A stretch of 59,864 nucleotides of DNA, from NCBI RefSeq assembly GCF_004349215.1, contig NZ_SMKU01000014.1, positions 1 through 59,864 of the forward strand, given 5' to 3'. Below the pieces are notes generated by a model. That model searched no databases. It saw only the letters and a list, made by a program, of their open reading frames with translations, and was not told the DNA's origin. Made by a program: the position numbers and the translations under genes. Origin of the DNA: Actinomadura rubrisoli. Lineage in GTDB: Bacteria > Actinomycetota > Actinomycetes > Streptosporangiales > Streptosporangiaceae. Shown one piece after another: positions 27,225 through 34,954 of the stretch; the stretch's first letter is position 1; each line of letters opens with the position of its first letter.

Positions 27225-29678
27225 ATGAACGTCATCAACGCAACCGCGGTCACCGCGACACTCGCTGTGGGACTGACCGGCGTGGCCGGGGCGCGGGCGG
27301 ACGCGCGCGACGGGACGGCCCCGATCAAGATCGAGGGCGAGTCCGCGACCCGGACGAACATCCCCAGGGCGGCCGACCGGCGAGCGTCCGGGGGCAAGTA
27401 CCTGGCGCTGGCCTCGGCTCACCGGCCAAGCGGACAGGGCTGGTACGCCACGTACACCGTCCATGCTCCGGCCGCGGGCCCGTACCGCCTGGAGGCGACG
27501 CTGTCCTCCCCGGTGGAGCAGGCGGAGTCCTCCCCAGGGGAACAGACGGACGAGATCGACGTCGGCTCCCACTTCGCCCTGGCGGTCAATGGCGGCCCGT
27601 TCACCCAGGTCGCCCGATCGCAGGCGTACTGGGCGGGGGCCCCACACGCCTGGGGCGACCTTCACCGGCTACGCCTGGACGACGTCGAGCTGCGCCGGGG
27701 CATCAACAAGATCACCTTCAGGATCGACGAGCCCGTGGCCGTGGCAGGGGCGGTGCTCCACCGGTTCCTGCTCGATTCGTTCACCCTGACCCGGGTGCCG
27801 ATCGCGCTGTCGAGCGTCCACATCCAGGACCCCGCCACCAACCTCGGCGTCTACCGATCGGGGGCGGACCTGCGCTTCCGCCTCAACGGGCGCGCGGCGG
27901 CCCCGCAGACCGTCCGGTACGAGATCAGCGACTACCGCTCCGCCCGGGTCGCCTCGGGGAGCGTCACGATCCCCGCCGGGACCACGACGGCGGCCCTCGC
28001 GCTGCCGGACCTGCGTCCGGGCCACTACACGACGCGCGCGACACTGTCCGGGACGACGGTGGTCGGACGCTTCGCGCGGCTGCCCCGGCAGCGGCCCGTC
28101 CACGGTGCCGGCAACCGGTTCGGCGTCAACAACTGGGTCCGCGCGCTGGTGCCGTCGTCCCGGCTGGACGCGCTGGCCGGCGCGCTGCGGCAGATGGGGG
28201 CCGGGTACGTGCGCGACGGCCGGTCCTGGCCCGCTACCGAGCCGCGCCGCGGCCGCTACGCGCCGACCCCGCAGGACCGCGTCACCGCCGCGCTCCACGG
28301 CCACGGCCTCAAGACGCTAGAGGTCATCGAAGGACCGCCGGAGTGGGCGATGACCCCGGCCTCCGTTCCGCTCCCGTTCGACCTGCGCGCCGCCTACGGA
28401 TACGCCCGGCACCTGGCGGGCAAGGCCCCCGGGACCCGGCCCGACGTCGTCCAGATGTCGAACGAGCCCGACGTCGACGACACCGCGAGCACCGGCGACC
28501 AGCAGGCCGCCTACGTCAAGGCGGCCGCGCTCGGCGCCGCGTCCCGCCGCGACCGGCCGCTCATCGCGCTGCCCGGCATCGCGGACGAGGGCCCCTACCA
28601 GCGGCTGATGCTGCGCAGCGACGTCGTCCGGTACGCCGACATCTGGTCCTTCCACGGCTACCCGTGGCCGCCGGGAACACCCGAGCCCGAGGTTCCGAGT
28701 TCCGCCGGGGACCAGCGCGAGCTCTGGCGCCGGCAGGGCGGCGGGACCGCGATGTGGATGACCGAATCCGGGGTCTTCCTGCCCGTGGAGCCCGGCCAGG
28801 ACCCCGGCCGGGCCCGGCAGTCCGAGCAGGCGCGCTACCTGGTCCGGTCGGCCGTCGAAGACCTCGCGGCCGGGGTGGACAAGCACTTCTGGTTCGCCGC
28901 GCCGCCGCTGACCGACGACGGGGTCACGTTCTCGGTGTTCAGCCGCGACTTCCAGCCGCTGCCCGCCTACAGCGCGCACGCCGCCCTCACCGCGCTGCTG
29001 GGCAGGGCGGACTTCGTGCGGCGGCTGCCCGGCCTGCCCACCGGAACCTCCGGTCACCTCTTCGACAGCGGCACCAGGACGGTCACGGTGTTGTGGGCGG
29101 CCAAGCCCACCCGCGTCAAGGTCCCGGTGCCCGGCCCGGCGGACCTCTACGACATCATGGGCGCGCCGCTGGGCACGGCGGAACGGGCCGCGGACGGAAC
29201 CGTGCGCGTGACGGCGTCACCCGACCCGATCTACCTCGTGTCGCGCCGCGCCGGAAGCCGCCCGGCCCGTCCGGATGGCGAGCGGCGGCCCCGGCGCGCC
29301 CCAACGGCTGCCGAGCAGATCGTCCTCAGCCAGCGGTACTCCGCCGCCAACGCCGCCCCCGGCAAGGACGACGGCGAGACCGAACCGCCCCTCGGCTACC
29401 GGATGGACACCACGACACGCATGTGGCTCGACGTCTACAACTTCGGCCACCGGCCGCGAAAGATCACCGTGTCCGGACGAACCCCCAGCGGCTGGACGAT
29501 CCGACCCGGCGCCCCCACCACCGTCACGGTCCCCGCCCAGGGCCGCGTCAGCGTCCCCTACGCCATCACCGCAGGCGCCGGACCCCGCCCGGGCGTGGAC
29601 TACGAGCTCACCTTCACCGGAACCCTCGGCGGCCACCCGATCCCACCTTCCACCTCCTGGATCCAGCTCAAGCGATAA
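27225..29678 (+). CDS. secreted glycoside hydrolase (clan GH-A-like) with CBM-like front
   Basis: An 817-residue exported protein: signal-like MNVINATAVTATLAVGLTGVAGARA, then a carbohydrate-binding-like module (GESATRTN, GGKYLALASA, WYATYTVHAPAAGPYRLEAT; about 30-185), an Ig-like linker, and a TIM-barrel-like domain from about 300. E414 in QMSNEPDVDD is the likely acid/base and E514 in MWMTESGVF the likely nucleophile, 100 residues apart as in clan GH-A (GH39-like). A beta-sandwich closes the protein. The start ATG 27225 lies within a much longer open frame; no strong ribosome site precedes it. Substrate unknown. Confidence 0.75.
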   Translation: MNVINATAVTATLAVGLTGVAGARADARDGTAPIKIEGESATRTNIPRAADRRASGGKYLALASAHRPSGQGWYATYTVHAPAAGPYRLEATLSSPVEQAESSPGEQTDEIDVGSHFALAVNGGPFTQVARSQAYWAGAPHAWGDLHRLRLDDVELRRGINKITFRIDEPVAVAGAVLHRFLLDSFTLTRVPIALSSVHIQDPATNLGVYRSGADLRFRLNGRAAAPQTVRYEISDYRSARVASGSVTIPAGTTTAALALPDLRPGHYTTRATLSGTTVVGRFARLPRQRPVHGAGNRFGVNNWVRALVPSSRLDALAGALRQMGAGYVRDGRSWPATEPRRGRYAPTPQDRVTAALHGHGLKTLEVIEGPPEWAMTPASVPLPFDLRAAYGYARHLAGKAPGTRPDVVQMSNEPDVDDTASTGDQQAAYVKAAALGAASRRDRPLIALPGIADEGPYQRLMLRSDVVRYADIWSFHGYPWPPGTPEPEVPSSAGDQRELWRRQGGGTAMWMTESGVFLPVEPGQDPGRARQSEQARYLVRSAVEDLAAGVDKHFWFAAPPLTDDGVTFSVFSRDFQPLPAYSAHAALTALLGRADFVRRLPGLPTGTSGHLFDSGTRTVTVLWAAKPTRVKVPVPGPADLYDIMGAPLGTAERAADGTVRVTASPDPIYLVSRRAGSRPARPDGERRPRRAPTAAEQIVLSQRYSAANAAPGKDDGETEPPLGYRMDTTTRMWLDVYNFGHRPRKITVSGRTPSGWTIRPGAPTTVTVPAQGRVSVPYAITAGAGPRPGVDYELTFTGTLGGHPIPPSTSWIQLKR

Positions 29679-29728
29679 CGACGGTGGCGTAGGGCCGCGC
29701 GCCGCGGCGACGTACGGGCAAGGGCACC

Positions 29729-30141
29729 GGAGCACCCCTGCTCACCGCAGGGCCTCGCGAGGTGTTCGCACGGGCTCTCGCGTCGGCCCCGGACGACCGC
29801 TACGAATCGGCTGCGGCGCTGATGGCCGACGCCCGAGCGGAGCTCTCCCGGCCCCTGGGCGGCGGCGCCGCGGGCGGGTTGAGCGCTCCGCCGACCGATC
29901 CGAGTGGCGCCGATACCAGACCTCCGCCGGGAAACGGCTCGTCCAGGGGCCGTTAACGAGACGCCGCAGGTCGTCGCTGGTCTGGGCCTCGGCGGGCGCG
30001 GCGACGGTCGCCGGTCTCGTAAGAACGACCGTGGTCGCCACGCTGACCTTCGGCCACACCTCCATCGTGGACGGACGGTGCGGCACGAGCTGGGTGCACG
30101 GGCACTCTCCCGAGGTCGCGGACGCTCGGGATGGGTGCTGA
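29729..30141 (+). pseudogene. remnant of a Ser/Thr protein kinase gene
   Basis: In one frame the sequence GPREVFARALASAPDDRYESAAALMADARAEL (to a stop at 29956) matches the closing helices of a bacterial Ser/Thr kinase domain. In another frame, from about 29950, RRRSSLVWASAGAATVAGLVRTTVVATLTF resembles the membrane helix that usually follows. The front of the kinase is missing and the two pieces are out of frame. This explains most of the 29679-30215 gap. Assignment is by pattern only. Confidence 0.45.
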
Positions 30142-30215
30142 GGACGTGGCTCAGAAGCGAGTGCCGACCGTGACGACGCTCGCCGGCAGCGGTGGCGAGG
30201 CCGAGGACACCGAGG

Positions 30216-30920
30216 TCAGGGGGGAGGCAGCAGGCGCCGGACGTCGTCGAAGGTGAGCTGCCCGCTGTGGATGACGTACTCGGCCAGGTGCTGCATCGCG
30301 TTGGGGCCCTTGACCTCCGCGACGCCCGCCTTGGAGAGCCGCTCGCGCAGATGCTCGACGCGGCGGCGCACCTGAGCCGGGGTGTGGTAGGGCCCGATGC
30401 GCTTGGCGGCGCCGGTGTAGCTGCGGATGCTCTCGATGCGGGACGGGTTCAGCATGTAGTTCTCAAGCAGCGCGGCCAGCGCCTGCCGGTCGTCGTCGCT
30501 GAGCCTGACGTTGAGCCCTGACACGGTGGGCGGGCCCGGAGGCTCGCCGTCGGAAAGGTGGGCATCGGAGTTGCCCTGCGGTGTCACGATGAGGATGTGC
30601 TGGTTCCGCCGGCCGTCGACGTGCTGGTTCGGCCGGCCGTCGACGATCACTCGCGTGACGACGTCGAGCGGGTGCCGGCGTTGCCTGGGGAGCACGTTGC
30701 GGGGGGCGCGGTCGTCCGACACGATGAGGGGACGGCTGCGGCTGTCGTTCACCAGCCACCAGATCCCGTTCTCCCAGCGCACCGTTCCGGCCCGGCGTGA
30801 GATGCCCGTGTCCTCCGGGTCGAGGCAGATCGTGCATCCGATGTCGCGGCCGAAGGTGACCGGATCGGTCTCGGTGGCGAGATAGTGGTCGCCGTTGAAA
30901 GTGATCGTCGTGTGGTTCAT
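30216..30920 (-). CDS. FHA-domain protein with C-terminal helical domain
   Basis: A 234-residue protein. Residues about 20-75 form an FHA-like phosphothreonine-binding fold (FGRDIGCTICLDPEDTGISRRAGTVRWENGIWWLVNDSRSRP), with the GR and the S-R of the loop. The C-terminal part (about 140-234) is all-helical (DRQALAALLENYM, VRRRVEHLRERLSKAG) and could be a small DNA-binding or adaptor domain. The middle carries a duplicated 8-residue unit VDGRPNQH/VDGRRNQH from a 24-base tandem repeat. It starts 24 bases after the NYN-like gene, so they form a two-gene operon. Confidence 0.7.
   Translation of the reverse strand: MNHTTITFNGDHYLATETDPVTFGRDIGCTICLDPEDTGISRRAGTVRWENGIWWLVNDSRSRPLIVSDDRAPRNVLPRQRRHPLDVVTRVIVDGRPNQHVDGRRNQHILIVTPQGNSDAHLSDGEPPGPPTVSGLNVRLSDDDRQALAALLENYMLNPSRIESIRSYTGAAKRIGPYHTPAQVRRRVEHLRERLSKAGVAEVKGPNAMQHLAEYVIHSGQLTFDDVRRLLPPP
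30597..30644. repeat. 24-bp tandem repeat inside the FHA gene
   Basis: Two copies of a 24-base unit beginning GTGCTGGTTC and ending GGCCGTCGAC, differing at one base, in frame with the FHA protein linker. Confidence 0.85.
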
Positions 30921-30944
30921 GGCTCGTCCCGCTGCTGGGTGGTG

Positions 30945-31520
30945 TCAGGTGGAGGGGGAGCCGCAGCGCAGCTCGATGATCGCGACGGCGGCCTCGCGCA
31001 GTTCGCGCGACAGGGTGCGGCGGTTCGGCGTGATGACCGTCGTCCTGTGACCCTTGGCGAACGGGGCGAAGATGCCGTCCCTGCTGGCGATGAAGAACTC
31101 ACCGTAGCCCTGCGCGGCCAGGAGATGACCGCAGTCGAGCAGCAGGTGGTCCGCGCTGTCGGGCTCCCGGGGCGCGATGAGGACCCTGGGGCACCGGCCG
31201 GCGAGCAGGGCCAGGTGACGTCGCAGTGCCCACGTCTGGGCGGCCACGACGGTGTGCTGCACCGGGCCGGCCACGGTGAAGATCGCTTCGAGTCGCCGGG
31301 ACGCGAGGCTGTCGGGCACCCGGTCGCCCTGCTCGTGGAGCATGTTCTCAAGGTCGATGAGCAATGCCCTCCGGGGCGGGCCCGGCCGGGGGACGGCGCT
31401 GAGTGTGCTCCTTCCGATCCGGGCTCCGAGGGGTGTCAGGGGGTATCGATCCCGGCGGCGGAGGGGCCGGGGCCTGGGCATGTCCAACGGGGTTGGACGC
31501 CGCCACTGTCGTTGCATCAT
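30945..31520 (-). CDS. NYN/PIN-like nuclease-fold protein
   Basis: A 191-residue protein (or 178 from ATG 31481). After a basic N-terminus, ALLIDLENML gives the first acidic strand of a NYN/PIN fold, PDSADHLLLDCGHLLAA gives the second with the D..D pattern, and GEFFIASRDGIFAPFA the third with the S-R-D motif. Those Asp residues are the usual metal site of NYN RNases. It heads a leftward operon with the FHA protein; a nuclease controlled through phosphothreonine recognition is a plausible but untested idea. Confidence 0.6.
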   Translation of the reverse strand: MMQRQWRRPTPLDMPRPRPLRRRDRYPLTPLGARIGRSTLSAVPRPGPPRRALLIDLENMLHEQGDRVPDSLASRRLEAIFTVAGPVQHTVVAAQTWALRRHLALLAGRCPRVLIAPREPDSADHLLLDCGHLLAAQGYGEFFIASRDGIFAPFAKGHRTTVITPNRRTLSRELREAAVAIIELRCGSPST

Positions 31521-31579
31521 GATGAATCAGTATGGGTCCGGCCGTGGAGCGACTCAAGACGCCGACCGTCCTCCGGGCC

Positions 31580-31651
31580 CGATTGGGGAGGGCTCCACAT
31601 GGGGAATGACCCTCTTCACCGGTGCTCAGCATGGGGAGGACTCCCCAATCG
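31580..31651. promoter_or_regulatory. 11-bp inverted repeat between divergent regulators
   Basis: CGATTGGGGAG (31580-31590) and its exact complement CTCCCCAATCG (31641-31651) are 50 bases apart. Between them lie two further near-copies of a CATGGGGA core. The block is in the divergent promoter region of the NYN/FHA operon and the XRE-DUF5753 gene and looks like a multi-site operator, possibly looped. Confidence 0.5.
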
Positions 31652-31814
31652 GCGAGAAGCGGTTGACCGGTCAGAGAGGCGGGTGGTTGGGTTGCAGCGT
31701 ACTGAATCGGTGAATGAATGTGCATGAGTGAGTGCCGGCTGCGGGACCGGCCGGCCGTGCCGTGCCACCCCATCGCCGTGCCCGGATCGACATCGGGGAC
31801 GAAATGAGGTGGGC

Positions 31815-32678
31815 ATGAACGAACCGATCGAGCCGCCCGAGGAGCGGCAGCAGCTCGCCGCCGAGCTGCGGAAGCTGCGCGACCAGGCGGGGGTCAGCGG
31901 CCGTGAGCTGGCGACGGGGATAGGGGGGATCAGCCAGTCCAAGGTGTCGCGGATCGAATCCGGCAAGGCGATGCCGACGCTGCCGCAGGTCGAACGGTGG
32001 GCCGATCTCACGGGCGCCTCACCCGAGCAGAAGAGAGCACTGATCAAACTGGCCGAACGTGCCTTCACGGAGATCCATTCCTGGTCGAGGCCCCTGCGAG
32101 ACAGTCCACACGCCCAGCACGAGATCAGCGAACAGGAGGCTGACGCATGGATGGTCCGCACCTTCCAGCCCTCAAGCGTCCCGGGACTGCTGCAGACCGC
32201 GCAGTACGCCCGGCACGTGTTCGGCCTGTCACCGCTGCCCAGCGTCAGGGAGGACATCGCCGCCGCGGTCGCCGACCGGATGCGGCGCCAGCTGGCGGTG
32301 TACGAGCTCGACCAGGGCTTCGAGTTCCTGATCACCGAGGAGGCGCTGCGCTGGTGCCCCGGCCCGGACGCCGCCGCGCTCCTGCCCGCCCAGCTCGACC
32401 GCGTCGCCTCGCTGAGCACGCTGGAGAACATCTCCATCGGCGTCCTTCCGGCCGGCGGGCAGGCCCTGGCCTACGCCTCCCACGGCTTCGTGATCTACGA
32501 GGGGCACGAGGCCGACGCCACCTTCGTGACGGTCGAGGCCATCCACGCCGGCATGAGGCTCTTCGATCCCGGCGAGATCGACATCTACAAGCAGACCTGG
32601 TTCGCGCTGGAGCGGATGGCGGTCTTCGGCGACGAGGCCCGCGGCCTCCTCGCGGAGCTGGCCTCCGAACTCCGCTGA
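31815..32678 (+). CDS. XRE-family regulator with DUF5753
   Basis: A 287-residue protein. The N-terminal XRE helix-turn-helix is LAAELRKLRDQAGVSGRELA and SQSKVSRIESGKAMPTL (about 13-60). It is followed by the DUF5753 domain (WMVRTFQPSSVPGLLQTAQYARHVF through VTVEAIHAGMRLFDPGEIDIYKQTW). GAGGTGGG precedes the ATG. These actinomycete regulators normally act with a small DUF397 protein; here the only DUF397 candidate is downstream on the opposite strand and frameshifted. Confidence 0.9.
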   Translation: MNEPIEPPEERQQLAAELRKLRDQAGVSGRELATGIGGISQSKVSRIESGKAMPTLPQVERWADLTGASPEQKRALIKLAERAFTEIHSWSRPLRDSPHAQHEISEQEADAWMVRTFQPSSVPGLLQTAQYARHVFGLSPLPSVREDIAAAVADRMRRQLAVYELDQGFEFLITEEALRWCPGPDAAALLPAQLDRVASLSTLENISIGVLPAGGQALAYASHGFVIYEGHEADATFVTVEAIHAGMRLFDPGEIDIYKQTWFALERMAVFGDEARGLLAELASELR

Positions 32679-32767
32679 CCGGGGCGGCGCCGCCCCCGCG
32701 CCGCCGACCGGCGGAGCAGGGGACGCCCCGGCGCGTGCGCCTCGGCCTCCCGGTACCGCGGGGGGCC

Positions 32768-32981
32768 TCAGTGCTCGATGAAGCCGCGCACCGCCGCGGC
32801 CAGCGCCGTCCGTCCAGCGCGTGCCAGCGGGGGGACGGGCCCGTCGGGTGCCTTGGAGTCGCGCACGCAGAGCACCCCGCCGCTCACGGCGAGCTCGACG
32901 CATTCGCCGTGGGGCCCCGCTGTGGGTGCTCTTACGCCATTCCAGGGAGCCGCTGACCCGCCCATTCTCGGTCCTGCTCAT
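32768..32981 (-). pseudogene. DUF397 protein gene with a 1-base frameshift
   Basis: From ATG 32981 the first frame reads MSRTENGRVSGSLEWRKSTHSG, the normal DUF397 front. The second frame continues GPHGECVELAVSGGVLCVRDS and on to GFIEH at the stop at 32768, the normal back half. The switch falls at GGGGCCCC (32911-32918): removing one base restores a complete protein of about 70 residues. It is either a recent mutation or a sequencing error. It is convergent with the XRE-DUF5753 gene, whereas such pairs are usually co-directional. Confidence 0.75.
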
Positions 32982-33058
32982 GATGAACGACCGCGGGTGG
33001 TGGCCAGAGCCGGCACCCGGCCGGGCCCGTTCCCCGTAGCGAGCGTCGCGCAGATCCA

Positions 33059-33826
33059 TTGCTGGGCCGGGCCGGGCGGCTGGCGCGTCCCTACGGGGAC
33101 CGCAGGCAGGCCGGCGTCACGACGTTCGAGCAGGCCGAGCGGCACGAACGGCGCTGGTTCGCCGAGCATGACGCCGCGTCCGAGATCGCGTGGCGGCTCA
33201 CCTGCCTGCATGAGCTGCGGTACGGCCGCGGCGCCCGCGACCGCGACCGGCTGGACCGCGACCTGCGCCGGCTGTATCCGGTCGTGGCGGACATCTCCCA
33301 GCCGATCACCGAGACGCGGGACATCGGGTTCCCGAGCATCCTGGAGGTTCTCCAGGAGGGCATCGGCGCCAAGCGGACCTCCCGTCCCTCGACGCTGACC
33401 GAGGGCATGGCACGCCGCCAGGCGCGGGCCTTCCGCTCGCGCTTCGTCGGCCTCTCCTACCAGCGCCGCATGCACTCCGGCATCTCGGACTTCCCGCGGG
33501 AGCTGTTCTACGGGGGTGTGTCCCTCCGGGACGCCAACACCATCGCCGTCCGCGACAACAATTGGGGGATAGGCGTCCTTGTAATAGAGGGTAGACCACG
33601 GCTGGTTCGAGCGATTCCATTGCGGGTCGCCCAGGTCCACGTCCGGAACACCATGCTGGGCGGATCGGGCAGGTCCTTGAACCAAAACCTGGTGATCACG
33701 CCGAAGTTGCCGTGCGCGCGGGGTCCTTCGGTGTCTGCCGCACGGCCTCGGCCAGCGCGTCCCGGGCCTCCTCGGGGGAGCGGACCAGCCGGACATATTC
33801 GGATTCGGCTATCCATCGCTGGTTGA
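33059..33826 (+). CDS. hypothetical protein, both ends uncertain
   Basis: An open frame of 255 codons with no good start (TTG 33059 is the first candidate; next GTG 33284). The credible coding part, about 33115-33560, encodes a charged helical protein (TFEQAERHERRWFAEHDAASEIAWRLTCLHELRYG, GFPSILEVLQEGI, RRQARAFRSRFVGLSYQRRMHSG). The rest of the frame is antisense to the oxidase remnant and is probably not native. It could be a 3'-truncated gene joined to the pseudogene. Family not recognised. Confidence 0.35.
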   Translation: MLGRAGRLARPYGDRRQAGVTTFEQAERHERRWFAEHDAASEIAWRLTCLHELRYGRGARDRDRLDRDLRRLYPVVADISQPITETRDIGFPSILEVLQEGIGAKRTSRPSTLTEGMARRQARAFRSRFVGLSYQRRMHSGISDFPRELFYGGVSLRDANTIAVRDNNWGIGVLVIEGRPRLVRAIPLRVAQVHVRNTMLGGSGRSLNQNLVITPKLPCARGPSVSAARPRPARPGPPRGSGPAGHIRIRLSIAG

Positions 33827-33911
33827 ATCCGCGGCTGAGCGCCGGGTGCCGCTTGTCACCAGGCCGCACAATCGCCGACAACTCGGGCGAATTCGAGGTC
33901 ATCAACACCAC
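33560..33911 (-). pseudogene. collapsed berberine-bridge-like FAD oxidase gene
   Basis: Three separate pieces of one family are stitched together. First, the N-terminus (from 33911): IVRPGDKRHPALSRGFNQRW, YVRLVRSPEEARDALAEAVR. Second, a middle piece (about 33711-33645): HGNFGVITRFWFKDLP. Third, the C-terminal motif (about 33640-33565): DVDLGDPQWNRSNQPWSTLY then YKDAYP. In berberine-bridge-like oxidases these lie hundreds of residues apart. Two large internal deletions with frame changes have removed the FAD-attachment and catalytic parts, so this is non-functional. Confidence 0.7.
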
Positions 33912-34047
33912 CTCCGCAGGGAACCCTTCCTCGCCGAGCCGCCGCGCGGGGCGCGAAAGCCCCCGACTACTATCAGTTTTACATCGCGCACTCTACGGAA
34001 ACGCCTAGGGGTCGACGGTTGCGGCCCAAGTCGGGTGCAGCGTTCGG

Positions 34048-34821
34048 TCAGGTGTGGGCTTCCGTCTCAAGCGGCTTTCGCCATGGGCTGTCGCGGCGGA
34101 AGAGCCATAGTCCGATGGCCAGGAGGATCAGGCCGATGATCCCGTCCAGCCAGTAGTGGTTGCCCGTCACTACGACGACATAGGTCATCAACAGCGGGTG
34201 AAGCACGATGATCCAGCGCCATGGGCTCCGCGCGATCCTCACGACCGCGATCGCGAACAGGAACGACCAGCCGACGTGCATCGACGGCATGGCGGCGTAT
34301 TGATTGAACAGGCCGTGGTTCTCGTACGAGCCGCCGTACACGGCATGGCCGAACAGTTGCGCGGTGTCGGCCATCCCGAGATCAGGGCGCATCCGCGGCG
34401 GTGCCAGCGGGTAGACGAAGTGCCCCACGAGCTCAAGACCGGTGATGGACACGATTACTCGGCGAAACCAAAGGAAATGCTCTGGGTGCCAGAGCAGTAG
34501 CCAGGCCGTGACCAGCACGAAGTCCGTGAAATGGACGTACTTGTAGTAGAGGTCCGCCGCGCGGATTCCCGGCTCCCAGTGCAGCGCCCACCGCTGCAGG
34601 GACGCCTCGCTGGGGATGTGCAGCCAGCGCTCGAAATGCCACACGTCGTCGGAGTTCGGGAACGCCCGGCCGATGTGTCGCCCGGCCACCGCCCGGCCGA
34701 TGGTGTAGACAATCCACAGCGCGCCGAGGACGAGCGCGTGCCGCAGGGCGTGCCGCCAGGTCGACCAGGAGCGTATGGACGGGGCGCTGGCCGGCGCCCC
34801 GAGCTCGTCGTCGGACGTCAC
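34048..34821 (-). CDS. PAP2-family membrane phosphatase / inositolphosphotransferase-like
   Basis: A 257-residue membrane protein from GTG 34821 (the frame is open to a TTG at 34902). About six hydrophobic helices carry the PAP2_3 motifs YPLAPPRMRP, AAMPSMHVGWSF (catalytic His in the PSxH motif) and GNHYWLDGIIG (His and Asp of the last motif). This is the Aur1-like branch that transfers or removes lipid phosphates. It is divergent from the DegT aminotransferase gene. Confidence 0.85.
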   Translation of the reverse strand: MTSDDELGAPASAPSIRSWSTWRHALRHALVLGALWIVYTIGRAVAGRHIGRAFPNSDDVWHFERWLHIPSEASLQRWALHWEPGIRAADLYYKYVHFTDFVLVTAWLLLWHPEHFLWFRRVIVSITGLELVGHFVYPLAPPRMRPDLGMADTAQLFGHAVYGGSYENHGLFNQYAAMPSMHVGWSFLFAIAVVRIARSPWRWIIVLHPLLMTYVVVVTGNHYWLDGIIGLILLAIGLWLFRRDSPWRKPLETEAHT

Positions 34822-34912
34822 GAGGGTGATCCTACGACGCGCCCGTAACCCCCGGCGGCCGGGAGGTCGTGTGCCGCACGGCAACGTCACGTTTCCCTTC
34901 AATTATCAGTAA

Positions 34913-34924
34913 ACTCATCTGAGT
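34913..34924. promoter_or_regulatory. 12-bp palindrome in a divergent promoter
   Basis: ACTCA-TC-TGAGT lies in an AT-rich stretch between the PAP2 and aminotransferase genes. It could be an operator shared by both; no matching regulator is adjacent. Confidence 0.3.
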
Positions 34925-34954
34925 CAGAGGTTTCGGAGTATGCGGAGGCGCGCC

